Source: Buchnera aphidicola (Thelaxes suberi) (GTDB taxonomy: Bacteria > Pseudomonadota > Gammaproteobacteria > Enterobacterales > Enterobacteriaceae). Taken from it: a DNA stretch of 64,000 nucleotides. A program made the position numbers and the translations under genes. Shown here in pieces: positions 18,801 through 28,857 of the stretch. The notes under the pieces were generated by a model. The model saw only the letters and a list, made by a program, of their open reading frames with translations, made no database searches and was not told where the DNA came from. The DNA lies in assembly GCF_964059005.1 (NCBI RefSeq), contig NZ_OZ060389.1, positions 382,216 through 446,215 on the forward strand. Direction: 5' to 3'. The stretch's first letter is position 1, and every line of letters starts with the position of its first letter.

Positions 18801-19943
18801 ATGCTAACAATGAATGAATTAAATTTAAATAATAAACGAGTATTAATTCGATTAGATTTAAATGTTCCAATTCATAATGGAAAAATAACTTCTAATGCTC
18901 GTATAAAATCAGTATTACCTACTATACGAATGGCTTCACAAAAAAATGCAAAAGTTATTTTAATGTCTCATTTAGGTCAACCAAAAAAAGAACAATACGA
19001 AAAAAAATTTTCATTATGGCCAGTTTTTCAAGAACTACAAAACCAACTAAGTGAACTAAAATTACGTTTTACAGATAATTTTGATGATGTTAATCATCTC
19101 GATAATGGAGAGATTTGTTTATTAGAAAATGTAAGATTTAATAAAGGGGAAACAAAAAATAGCACATCATTATCAAAGTTATATGCTAATTTATGTGATA
19201 TTTTTGTTATGGATGCTTTTGGAAGTGCTCATAGAATACATTCTTCAACATATGGAGTAGCTATGTTTGCACGAATAAAATGTGCCGGTCCTTTATTAAT
19301 TAATGAAATTAATATTTTAGAAAAAGCTTTAACAAACCCAAAAAGACCTATGGTTGCTATTGTAGGAGGCGCAAAAATTTCTACCAAATTTAATATTTTA
19401 CATTCTCTAAAAAATATTGCAGATACAATTATTGTAGGAGGTGGTATAGCCAATACATTTATCGCTGTTAATAATGAAGTAGGAAAATCACTTTGTGAAA
19501 AAGAATATATTACAGAAGCGAAAAAAATTTTAATGACAAATAAAATCATTATTCCAATCGATTCACGTGTCAGCACTAGCTTTAATAAAGATTCTGTTGC
19601 AATATTAAAAAATATCGATGATATTAATCTTAACGAAGAAATTATGGATATCGGAATACAATCAGAAAAAAACATAACTAAAATAATTCTCAACGCAAAA
19701 ACAATTCTTTGGAATGGACCTTTGGGTGTATTTGAATTTCCTAATTTTTCTCATGGAACAAAAGCTTTAGCTAAAGCTGTATCTAAAAGCGCAGGTTTTT
19801 CGATAGCTGGAGGAGGTGATACTATTAATGCAATTGAAAAATTTCAAGTTAAAAAAAATATATCTTATATATCAACTGGAGGTGGATCGTTTTTAAAATT
19901 TTTAGAAAAAAAAACTTTACCATGCATCGATATTTTAAAATAA
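18801..19943 (+). CDS. pgk: Phosphoglycerate kinase
   Basis: Pgk interconverts 1,3-bisphosphoglycerate and 3-phosphoglycerate with ATP formation in glycolysis. It has 380 residues (E. coli 387), with a slightly shorter C-terminus. The N-terminal RLDLNVP, the substrate-binding SHLGQP, ENVRFNKGE and DAFGSAHR blocks, and the nucleotide-domain GGAKISTK and GGGDT are all present. An AGG-type site precedes ATG 18801. pgk-fbaA-mscS is the E. coli order; epd, which precedes pgk there, is not present. Confidence 0.97.
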   Translation: MLTMNELNLNNKRVLIRLDLNVPIHNGKITSNARIKSVLPTIRMASQKNAKVILMSHLGQPKKEQYEKKFSLWPVFQELQNQLSELKLRFTDNFDDVNHLDNGEICLLENVRFNKGETKNSTSLSKLYANLCDIFVMDAFGSAHRIHSSTYGVAMFARIKCAGPLLINEINILEKALTNPKRPMVAIVGGAKISTKFNILHSLKNIADTIIVGGGIANTFIAVNNEVGKSLCEKEYITEAKKILMTNKIIIPIDSRVSTSFNKDSVAILKNIDDINLNEEIMDIGIQSEKNITKIILNAKTILWNGPLGVFEFPNFSHGTKALAKAVSKSAGFSIAGGGDTINAIEKFQVKKNISYISTGGGSFLKFLEKKTLPCIDILK

Positions 19944-20004
19944 ACTAATTAAAATTGTTATTAATTGTTTTTTTTACAAACATAAAAATAGGAAAATAAT
20001 TGAT

Positions 20005-21093
20005 ATGAGTAATATTCTAAAACATATAAATCCTGGCATAATTTTTGGAAAAGATATAAAAAAAATTTTTTATTTAGCAAAAAAAAATAAATTTGCTATA
20101 CCAGCTGTTAACTGTATAGGAACTGATTCTATTAACGCTGTATTGTCTGCAGCATATGAAGCTCAATCTCCTGTAATCATTCAATTTTCATACAGCGGAG
20201 CTGGTTTTATGGCTGGAAATAAGATTAATAATATTTATCATCATAATGAACATAAAAATTCTATTACAGGAGCAATAGCAGCCGCAGAATACGTTAACCA
20301 TTTAGCTAGTCATTATAAAATACCAGTGATATTACATACCGATCATTGTCATAAAGAAATTTTACCTTGGATCGATCATTTAATCATAGAAGGAAATAAA
20401 AAATTTCAAAAAACGGGTAAACCTCTTTTTTCTTCACATATGATTGATTTATCCAAAGAAAAGATAAAAGATAACATATCTGTATGTAAAAAATACATTA
20501 AAAAAATGTCCAAAATAGACATGTTACTTGAAATAGAACTAGGTTGTACTGGTGGAGAAGAAGATGGTATAGATAATACATCTATGAATAAAGAATTGCT
20601 ATATACTTCTCCTGAAGAAGTGAATTATGCTTATGAAAATCTTATCTCTATAAGTAATAACTTTACTATCGCAGCAGCATTTGGAAATGTTCATGGTGTT
20701 TATAAAACAGGTAGCATTTGTTTGAAACCAGAAATATTAAAAAAATCTCAATTATATATTAGTCAAAAACATCATTTAAAGAAAAATCCAATTGATTTTG
20801 TTTTTCATGGAAGTTCTGGATCTTATCATGATGATATTAAAAAATCTATTTCTTACGGAGTTGTTAAAATAAATATTGATACTGACATACAATGGGCTTC
20901 TTGGTCAGGTGTATTACAATTTTATAAAAAAAATCAGGATTATTTGCATAGTCAATTAGGTAATAAAAAAGGACAAGATATACCTAATAAAAAATACTAC
21001 GATCCTAGATCGTGGATTACCTATTCTCAACAATCTATAAAAAAACGCTTAATTCAATCTTTTAAAGATTTTAATTCTTTTAATACATTATAA
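20005..21093 (+). CDS. fbaA: Fructose-bisphosphate aldolase, class II
   Basis: FbaA is the zinc-dependent aldolase that splits fructose-1,6-bisphosphate. It has 362 residues (E. coli 359). The metal and catalytic site HTDHC is at 111-115, and ELGCTGGEEDG and the FHGSSGS phosphate-binding glycine region follow. AGGA precedes the ATG. The 61-base gap after pgk suggests co-transcription. Confidence 0.97.
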   Translation: MSNILKHINPGIIFGKDIKKIFYLAKKNKFAIPAVNCIGTDSINAVLSAAYEAQSPVIIQFSYSGAGFMAGNKINNIYHHNEHKNSITGAIAAAEYVNHLASHYKIPVILHTDHCHKEILPWIDHLIIEGNKKFQKTGKPLFSSHMIDLSKEKIKDNISVCKKYIKKMSKIDMLLEIELGCTGGEEDGIDNTSMNKELLYTSPEEVNYAYENLISISNNFTIAAAFGNVHGVYKTGSICLKPEILKKSQLYISQKHHLKKNPIDFVFHGSSGSYHDDIKKSISYGVVKINIDTDIQWASWSGVLQFYKKNQDYLHSQLGNKKGQDIPNKKYYDPRSWITYSQQSIKKRLIQSFKDFNSFNTL

Positions 21094-21178
21094 ATATAAA
21101 TATTTTAAATATTTATTATTTAATAAATTAATAATAATTAATTAATAATTTTATTATACTTACACAATAGGAAGAACA

Positions 21179-22039
21179 ATGGAAGAACTTAATATTGTAG
21201 AAGACATTGGATTTATAAGTAGTTGGTTTAGTAAAAATCAGTCTGTTGTTTTAAGTTATTTTGTACACTTTACTACCGCAATGACTGTTTTAATTACTGG
21301 AAGTTTTTTATCCGGATCTTGTTCAGAAGGCATTAATAATATTTTTTCTGATAAACAAATTGATAGCACTATAACCGGATTTGTTTCTACTTTATCTAAA
21401 TATGTAATTATCACTATTACATTAATTATTACTTTAGGGTGTTTAGGAGTACAAACTAATTCTGTAATTGCAATACTTGGAGCAGCAGGTATGGCAATTG
21501 GTTTGGCTTTACAAGGATCTTTATCTAATTTTGCAGCAGGCGTGATGTTAGTAACATTACGACCATTAAAAACAGGAGAATACATAGACTTAGGAGGTGT
21601 TTCAGGTACAGTAATGAGTATTCATATATTCTACACCACTCTAAAAACATTAGATGGTAAGATTATCGTTGTGCCTAATGGAAAAATTATTTCGGGAAAT
21701 ATTATAAATTATTCTAGAGAACCAGCGCGAAGAAATGAATTTGCAATTAATGTCTCTTATCAAAGTGATATAGACTTAGTAATTAAAGTGCTTCAAGAAG
21801 TACTACAAAATGAAGATCGAGTAATTAAAAATAGAGATATGACTGTAGGTTTAAGTGAATTTGGTCCTTGTTCAATAAATTTTGTTGTAAGATGCTGGAG
21901 TAAAACAGAAGAACTAAATACAGTATACTGGGATTTAATGTTACAATTCAAAAAAGCATTAGATCAAAATAACATTAATATTCCATTTCCTCAGATGGAT
22001 ATTCGATTTTATAAAGGAAAACCAGAACAATTTAATTAA
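21179..22039 (+). CDS. mscS: Small-conductance mechanosensitive channel MscS
   Basis: MscS is a homoheptameric inner-membrane channel that vents solutes during hypo-osmotic shock. It has 286 residues, equal to E. coli. Three N-terminal membrane segments are visible; the pore-lining TM3 has the packing motif GAAGMAIGLALQGSLSNFAAG (about 100-120). The beta domain and alpha-beta cage follow, with the FPQMDI end conserved. AGGA lies just before the ATG. It is the only mechanosensitive channel in this window. Confidence 0.96.
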   Translation: MEELNIVEDIGFISSWFSKNQSVVLSYFVHFTTAMTVLITGSFLSGSCSEGINNIFSDKQIDSTITGFVSTLSKYVIITITLIITLGCLGVQTNSVIAILGAAGMAIGLALQGSLSNFAAGVMLVTLRPLKTGEYIDLGGVSGTVMSIHIFYTTLKTLDGKIIVVPNGKIISGNIINYSREPARRNEFAINVSYQSDIDLVIKVLQEVLQNEDRVIKNRDMTVGLSEFGPCSINFVVRCWSKTEELNTVYWDLMLQFKKALDQNNINIPFPQMDIRFYKGKPEQFN

Positions 22040-22058
22040 ATTTAAAAAAATATTATTT

Positions 22059-25000
22059 ATGTTAAAAATATATGAATTTAATCAATTAGAACAATTATTT
22101 GAAACAAATTGTAAAATTATTAAAAAAAAAAATAACGATTTTTTTGAGCCTGAAATATTTTTAATTAATAAGAATATTTTTCTTTCTCAATGGTTAAAAA
22201 TCAATTTTGCAAAAAAAAATAGCATATGCGCGAATTATTATATTCAAAACATAGAAAAATTTTTTTATAAATTTTTAAAAAAAATATTACCAAAAAATCA
22301 TTTTTACTTTCAATTATATTCTTCCTGTTTAATATGGAAGATTATGCAAATTAATGACTTAGATTGTTTTCCTCAATCATTACGCAATAATAATACAGCA
22401 TTGAAAAAATACGAAATTGCTGTATCAATGTCTGTATTATTAAAAAAATATTTTTTACATCATAGTAATTGGAATACAGAATGGTTTTTAGAAAAAAAAT
22501 TACATTTTTTAAATAATCAATATACATGGCAAAAAAAAATATGGAATAAAATTATTTTTAATAATCTAAATATAAAAAAAATAAATAATAAAAATTATAA
22601 CATATTGAAATTTATTTTTAAAAAAATACGATATCTGTTCAAAACAAATAAAAAAATTATTCCGAAAAGAATTTTTATATATGATATCTGTTGTTTATCT
22701 CCTTTTTATATCAATATAATAAAAATATTAAGTTTATATTCAAAAATTTTTATTTTTTATGTAAATATACATATTTATAATTTAATATATAAAAAAAATT
22801 TAATACCGATTAAAAATATTGCTCATAATAATAAAAAAAAAAAAATAAAATCTAATGATTGGAATAACTATTTTTTTTATTTCGAAAAAATTATTAATAA
22901 TAATATCCAAAAAAAATATTTTAAACTTACAACATTTAAAAATAATAATTTGCTTAATTTTTTAAAAAATGAAATTTTAAAAAATGATATCTTTTATCAT
23001 ACAAAAAAAGAAAAAAAATTTGATTTTATATATAACGATCAATCAGTATCAATTCATTCCTGCATTAACATTAGAAAAGAAGTAGAAGTAGTTTTTAAAG
23101 AAATATTATATAAGATTAAAAAAAATAATAAATTAAATCCGCAAGATATCTTAATTTTTGTAAAAAATATCGATGAATATAAACCATATATTACATCAAT
23201 ATTTAATTCCTATGATAAAAAAAAATATATACCTTTCATCATTATTACAAAAAAACAAAAAATAAATGACTCAATAATTAAATTTTTTAAAAAAATTTTA
23301 TTATTAAATAATAGTAGAATTACATTAAAAGAAATATTTGAAATGATACAATTTAAATTTATTCATACAAAATTTTCTTTAAAAACTGAAGAAATAATGT
23401 TATTTAAAAAATGGAGTAAAAAAATCAATATTAAATGGGGGTATGATAAAAATCATTTTATTGATTTAAAAATGGAAAAATGTAATGTTGAAAATACATG
23501 GAAACATGGAATTAAAAGGATGTTGCTAGGAACATCAGTGCACAAAACAAGTAAACCATGGAAAAATATTCTTCCGTCTATTTATCATACATATGATTTC
23601 ATGCATATAATTAGTGTGTTTACAGAATTTATATGTCTTGTTAATCAATGGAGAAAAAAGCTTTTAACGTCAAAACCATTAAAATCATGGAACAAAATAT
23701 GTGATTTAATTATAGACCAATTTTTTAATACAAATGATTATGATATCAATCAAATAATTAATAATATTAAAATAAAATGGAAAAAAATTTTTCCAGAAAT
23801 AATACAAAAAGAATATAAAAAAAAAATAAGCATTAAAATAATATATGCAGAATTTAAACGTCAATTTAAAAATAGATTACCTAAAAAAAATCTTTTTTCT
23901 AATTCAATAATTTTTTCTGATTTTAACTATTTTGAAAATATACCGTTTAAAATGATCGGAATACTAGGATATAATTCTGATATCTTACATCCAATAATTC
24001 AAAATAAATTAGATTTAACACAATATAATTTAAACATATCAGATATATGTTCTAATAATAAAGAAAAGAAACGTTTCTTAAACATAATTACTGCAAGTAA
24101 AGATTTTTTATACCTGAGTTTTATTAATAGTAATGTTCATGATGTATCAATGTCTACAGCTTCTCCTTTAATTATGCATATAATAGATTATCTTTCAAAT
24201 AATATTAATTTTCCTCAACAAACAAAAATAAAAAAAAATAAAGAAACAATCAAACAATTCATTATTAAAAAATTATGTACATTTCATAACAATGATGTAT
24301 TAATTACTGATTATATTAATGATTATATGTTAATACGTAAAAACATAGAAAAAATAGAAAATAATATTAAAACTATTTGTAATAATGATAACAAAATATT
24401 CAATAATAATAGTATTAATATACTAACATTAATAAATTTTTGGAAAAATCCAATTAAATTTTATTTTAATAAAATTATTAATGTTAATTTCAATAGTTAT
24501 GCAACTAATATAATAGAATCTGAACCATTCACAATTGATCATTTAAATAAGTATAAAATCAATAAAAAAATTTTTAGTTTTATATTAAAAAAAAAAAATA
24601 CAAAAGAATTATTAATCTTTTATAAAAGAACTGGAATTATTCCACATGGTCATCTAGGTAATATTTTATTCAATCAACAAATTAAAATTGTACAACAATT
24701 AGTCCAAAATTTTTTAAATATTGACAATGTCGTGATAAAAAAAACTGTTAATTTTAATATTAATAATATTAATGTATTTGGAAAGTATTATTTAGGAACA
24801 AATACAGGAATAATAATGTGGAAACCATCACTATTAAGATATGTAGATCAAATATCATTATGGATATACCACATAATATACTGCTATTTGGGAGGGAGAA
24901 ATAATAGTTTTATTATAGGAACACAAAATTCTTTTTATGGGTTTTATAATATTAGTTATAACCAAGCAAAAAAATATCTTATTGAATATATTCAAGGGTA

Positions 25001-25313
25001 TTATGAAGGATTAAATGATCCCGTGTATTTGATACAATCAGGTTATGAATGGATAACAAATTGTTTTGATAAGTCTTCACTTACAATATCAAACAAAAAA
25101 ATAAATGTTGCTTTTAAAAAATGTTTACAAACATGGAATGGTAACAATTTTATAAAAGGAGAAAAAAAAGACAATTATATTAATAAAATTATATTAGATT
25201 TAAATCAAAAAAACAGGGATAAAATCTATATGACAACAGAAAAATGGATTTTACCAATTTTAAAAAATAAAATATGGAAGTTACCTATAAAGAAAATTAA
25301 TAATAAATCATAA
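22059..25313 (+). CDS. recC: RecBCD enzyme subunit RecC
   Basis: RecC is the Chi-recognition and strand-splitting subunit of exonuclease V. It has 1084 residues (E. coli 1122). Conservation is weak in the N-terminus, but blocks such as SVSIHSC...REVEVV, PLKSWNKICDLIIDQFF, FCRMIGILG-like KMIGILGYNSD and RTGIIPHGHLGN confirm the family. A-runs of 13 (22833-22845) and 12 (24587-24598) lie in the frame. It starts 19 bases after mscS. ptrA, which lies between recC and recB in E. coli, is gone and recB follows after 9 bases. Confidence 0.93.
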   Translation: MLKIYEFNQLEQLFETNCKIIKKKNNDFFEPEIFLINKNIFLSQWLKINFAKKNSICANYYIQNIEKFFYKFLKKILPKNHFYFQLYSSCLIWKIMQINDLDCFPQSLRNNNTALKKYEIAVSMSVLLKKYFLHHSNWNTEWFLEKKLHFLNNQYTWQKKIWNKIIFNNLNIKKINNKNYNILKFIFKKIRYLFKTNKKIIPKRIFIYDICCLSPFYINIIKILSLYSKIFIFYVNIHIYNLIYKKNLIPIKNIAHNNKKKKIKSNDWNNYFFYFEKIINNNIQKKYFKLTTFKNNNLLNFLKNEILKNDIFYHTKKEKKFDFIYNDQSVSIHSCINIRKEVEVVFKEILYKIKKNNKLNPQDILIFVKNIDEYKPYITSIFNSYDKKKYIPFIIITKKQKINDSIIKFFKKILLLNNSRITLKEIFEMIQFKFIHTKFSLKTEEIMLFKKWSKKINIKWGYDKNHFIDLKMEKCNVENTWKHGIKRMLLGTSVHKTSKPWKNILPSIYHTYDFMHIISVFTEFICLVNQWRKKLLTSKPLKSWNKICDLIIDQFFNTNDYDINQIINNIKIKWKKIFPEIIQKEYKKKISIKIIYAEFKRQFKNRLPKKNLFSNSIIFSDFNYFENIPFKMIGILGYNSDILHPIIQNKLDLTQYNLNISDICSNNKEKKRFLNIITASKDFLYLSFINSNVHDVSMSTASPLIMHIIDYLSNNINFPQQTKIKKNKETIKQFIIKKLCTFHNNDVLITDYINDYMLIRKNIEKIENNIKTICNNDNKIFNNNSINILTLINFWKNPIKFYFNKIINVNFNSYATNIIESEPFTIDHLNKYKINKKIFSFILKKKNTKELLIFYKRTGIIPHGHLGNILFNQQIKIVQQLVQNFLNIDNVVIKKTVNFNINNINVFGKYYLGTNTGIIMWKPSLLRYVDQISLWIYHIIYCYLGGRNNSFIIGTQNSFYGFYNISYNQAKKYLIEYIQGYYEGLNDPVYLIQSGYEWITNCFDKSSLTISNKKINVAFKKCLQTWNGNNFIKGEKKDNYINKIILDLNQKNRDKIYMTTEKWILPILKNKIWKLPIKKINNKS

Positions 25314-25322
25314 AAATAAAAT

Positions 25323-28300
25323 ATGAAAAACATAATACCATTAAAATTAAATATACTAAATAGCCCAATTAAAAATTATACCTTAATTGAAGCTTCTGCT
25401 GGAACTGGAAAAACGTTTAGTATAGCATTAATATATGTCAGAATTATTTTACAAATTAATATTAATAAAAATAAAATTCCCAATAACAGTATCTATTCAA
25501 AAATTTTATTATTAACATATACCAATCAAGCAGTATTAGAATTACAAAAAAAAATTTTTAATATTATTCATGAATTAAAAAAAGCTTTAATTACAAAAAA
25601 AACAAAAAAAAAATATATAAAAAATTTTTTTAAATATATTCATAATACACAAGACACTATTAATCTTTTACAAAAAATAGAAAATCACTTTCATAACATC
25701 TCTTTATTCACTATACATTCTTTTTTTTTAAAAATTATTAAAGAAAATCACTATTTATTTAACCAAATAAACAATTTTTCTATTACAAATAATATAAAAA
25801 AAATATATTTAAACGCTACTTACGATTTTTGGAGACAATATTGTTATACGTTACCTTATGATATTATGAAAATAATTTATTCATATTGTAAAAATCCTGA
25901 AGATCTTTTATTAAAAATTTATCCATTAATTCAGAATTCATCTAACTTTTTTAAGTTATCAAAGAAAAATAGTAATGCGTTATTAATTCATAAACATTTT
26001 ACCTTAATTAAAAAAATTCAATATTTTAAAAAATATTTGTCTGGTAAAATTAATCAAATTAAGGTAATAATTCAAAAAATAGTACATAAAAAAAATAATA
26101 TTATATCTAATAAAATATTATCTTGGATTAATGATGAAACAAAAGACTATTTTATTCCCAAAGAAATATTGCATATACAATTAATATTATTAAAAAGTTA
26201 TTCATTAAAAAAAGAAAAAGAATGTAAGATTCTATTACATAAATTTATTGATTTTAATAAAAATAATTTTTCAATTAAAAAAGATTTTTTATCTTATGCT
26301 GTAAATAATATAAAAAAAAATATAAAAAAAATAAAAATTAATGAAAGTCAATTTGAGTTTGATGATTTAATTAATTTTATTTATAAAAAAATTGTAATCA
26401 AAAAAAATTACAGTTTAATGAATACTATTAGAAATTCTTTTCCTATAGCAATTATAGATGAATGTCAAGATATTGATAAAAAATCAAATGATATTTTTTT
26501 TAAAATATATAATAAACAAAAAAATCTTTCAATAATTTTAATAGGTGATCCTAAACAAACAATATACGAATTTAGAGGTGCAAATCTTAGTTTATATCAA
26601 AAATATAAAAAGGATATTCATCAACAATATTTTTTAAATACTAACTGGCGTTCATCACCTGAAATTACTAAAAATATTAATTTTGTTTTTTCTTTAAACA
26701 AAAATTCATTTTTAAATAAATATATTACATATAAAAAAATATTAACTCCTAAAATTAATTATAAAATGTTTTTTAAAATAAAAAACATTGTACAACCTGC
26801 ATTCCGTATATTTTTTAATAATCAAATAGATTCAATTAGTTTACAGGATTATTATGATTGGAGTAGTAAACAATGCGCTGAAGACATTTATTTTTTAATG
26901 CAACAAATTCAACAAAATACTGCTAAAATATTTATTCAAAACAAAGAACGCTTACTTTCTATTCAGGATATTACTATTTTAGTACGAAACAAAAATGAAG
27001 CATTAATAATTGAAAATGCATTAAAAAAAAAATATATAGATTCTTATTACTGCTCTAATCAAAAAAGTATTTTTAATACACAAGAAGCTGAAGATATTCT
27101 AATAATATTAGAATCATTATTATCTATTAATAAAGAAAAAGATTTAAATAAATTATTATTAACAAGATTAATTCATATTACAGATATTTATTCTTTACAA
27201 AAAATAAATAATAATAAAAAAATAATTATATTAAACTTACTACATCAATATTTAAAAATTTGGAATAAAAGCGGATTTTTAAATTTAATTAAATATTTAA
27301 TTAATAAAAACATACATAATAATAATATATTAATTACACCTGAATCAATTACTAACTATTTACATCTCGGTGAGATTATAGACAAAAAAAATACTCAAAT
27401 AAATAAAAAAAATATGATTTTGTCTTGGTTACAAGACAAAATGATTAATAAACAACAAATTAATAATTTATTTTATTTTACAAGAAATTATATTAATACT
27501 AATTCTTTAAAAATTATCAGTATTCATCAATCCAAAGGTTTAGAATTTCCATTAATATGGATACCTTTTTCATCAAGCTATTCAAAAAATAAAATTTATT
27601 CTTTGAATAGATCTTCTTCTGATTTAAATATTTTTTTAAAAAAACGATATTTAAATCAAAAAAATCAACTACAAAAAAATATGTCTGAAGAAATTAGACT
27701 ATTATATGTTGCAATGACACGATCAATATTGCATTGTAGTTTTACTATTGCTCCTATTGCGGAAAAAAAAAACGATGTATATACTACTTTTCATAAAAGC
27801 GGGCTTGGCTATTTAATCACCTCAGGAAAAAAAATTACAACAAATAATTTCAAAAAAAATATTCAAAAATTATTCAATAAACGACCAGAAATAGAAATTT
27901 TTTATGGATTATGTTTTTTAAAAACAAAAAATACATTAAAAAATACATCAAATAATATTATACAAGAAATAAAAAATCTACCGATATTAAATACATCAAG
28001 AAAAAATTTTATAATAACTAGTTATTCAAATTTAATAAAAAAATACAATAAAAAAATATCATTTAATGATAATTCTTTAGAAGAATACTGTGAAAATAAC
28101 AAATATTTTTTACAAGAAAAGTTAAATAATAAGAATAAAATTGATTTTACTTTACAAAAAGGAATAAAAATTGGAAATTTAATACATAAAGCGTTAAAAA
28201 TAATTAACTTTAATAAACCTGTCGATATAGATATAATATCTAATTTGCTTAAAAATGATTATTTACCTATAAAATGGATTGAAAAATTACAATTATGGTT

Positions 28301-28838
28301 AAAAAATATTATTAATACTCCTTTAACTCCTCTATCTGTAACATTGAATAAATTAAATTCAAATAATTATATTAAAGAATTTGAATTTTATATATCAGTT
28401 AAAAATAATTTAAATAATTCTGTGTTTAATAAATGTATTCAAAAAAATGATAAAATTTCTTTATTATCTTCACCTTTAAAATTTCATTCTTTTTCAGGTA
28501 TTATTACAGGATATATTGACTTAATTTTTAAAAAAAATAATAAATATTTTATTGTAGACTACAAATCCACTTGGTTAGGAGAATCTAATCAAGATTATAA
28601 TCAAAAAAATATAGAAAAAAAAATGATACTTCATAGATATGATATACAATACCATATATATAGTATAGCATTACATAGATATTTAAAACAAAAAATCAAT
28701 AATTATTCGATAAAAAAAAATTTTGGAGGAATTTTTTATCTATTTTTAAGAGCAATGCATCCAAATAATAAAAACCCTGGTATATTTTTTATACCTCCTA
28801 ACAAAAAATTAATTAATAATTTAAATATTATTTTATAA
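25323..28838 (+). CDS. recB: RecBCD enzyme subunit RecB (helicase-nuclease)
   Basis: RecB is the 3'-5' helicase and the nuclease of RecBCD. It has 1171 residues (E. coli 1180). The Walker A ASAGTGKT is at 24-31. Helicase motif II appears as IIDECQDID, motif III as GDPKQTIYEFRGA, and motifs V and VI as SIHQSKGLEFP and EIRLLYVAMTR. The C-terminal nuclease domain keeps the catalytic set: GNLIHKAL (His), GYIDLIF (Asp) and VDYKS (Asp1079, Lys1081). Both helicase and nuclease should be active on these motifs. Confidence 0.95.
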   Translation: MKNIIPLKLNILNSPIKNYTLIEASAGTGKTFSIALIYVRIILQININKNKIPNNSIYSKILLLTYTNQAVLELQKKIFNIIHELKKALITKKTKKKYIKNFFKYIHNTQDTINLLQKIENHFHNISLFTIHSFFLKIIKENHYLFNQINNFSITNNIKKIYLNATYDFWRQYCYTLPYDIMKIIYSYCKNPEDLLLKIYPLIQNSSNFFKLSKKNSNALLIHKHFTLIKKIQYFKKYLSGKINQIKVIIQKIVHKKNNIISNKILSWINDETKDYFIPKEILHIQLILLKSYSLKKEKECKILLHKFIDFNKNNFSIKKDFLSYAVNNIKKNIKKIKINESQFEFDDLINFIYKKIVIKKNYSLMNTIRNSFPIAIIDECQDIDKKSNDIFFKIYNKQKNLSIILIGDPKQTIYEFRGANLSLYQKYKKDIHQQYFLNTNWRSSPEITKNINFVFSLNKNSFLNKYITYKKILTPKINYKMFFKIKNIVQPAFRIFFNNQIDSISLQDYYDWSSKQCAEDIYFLMQQIQQNTAKIFIQNKERLLSIQDITILVRNKNEALIIENALKKKYIDSYYCSNQKSIFNTQEAEDILIILESLLSINKEKDLNKLLLTRLIHITDIYSLQKINNNKKIIILNLLHQYLKIWNKSGFLNLIKYLINKNIHNNNILITPESITNYLHLGEIIDKKNTQINKKNMILSWLQDKMINKQQINNLFYFTRNYINTNSLKIISIHQSKGLEFPLIWIPFSSSYSKNKIYSLNRSSSDLNIFLKKRYLNQKNQLQKNMSEEIRLLYVAMTRSILHCSFTIAPIAEKKNDVYTTFHKSGLGYLITSGKKITTNNFKKNIQKLFNKRPEIEIFYGLCFLKTKNTLKNTSNNIIQEIKNLPILNTSRKNFIITSYSNLIKKYNKKISFNDNSLEEYCENNKYFLQEKLNNKNKIDFTLQKGIKIGNLIHKALKIINFNKPVDIDIISNLLKNDYLPIKWIEKLQLWLKNIINTPLTPLSVTLNKLNSNNYIKEFEFYISVKNNLNNSVFNKCIQKNDKISLLSSPLKFHSFSGIITGYIDLIFKKNNKYFIVDYKSTWLGESNQDYNQKNIEKKMILHRYDIQYHIYSIALHRYLKQKINNYSIKKNFGGIFYLFLRAMHPNNKNPGIFFIPPNKKLINNLNIIL

Positions 28839-28857
28839 ATATCGAAAGTAAATAAAT

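Noticed and set aside
19229..19693. 154-codon minus-strand frame inside pgk, and similar long antisense frames in mscS, lon, lysS and ribD
   Set aside because: They are complements of well-conserved genes; low-stop antisense frames follow from the codon use of the real gene.
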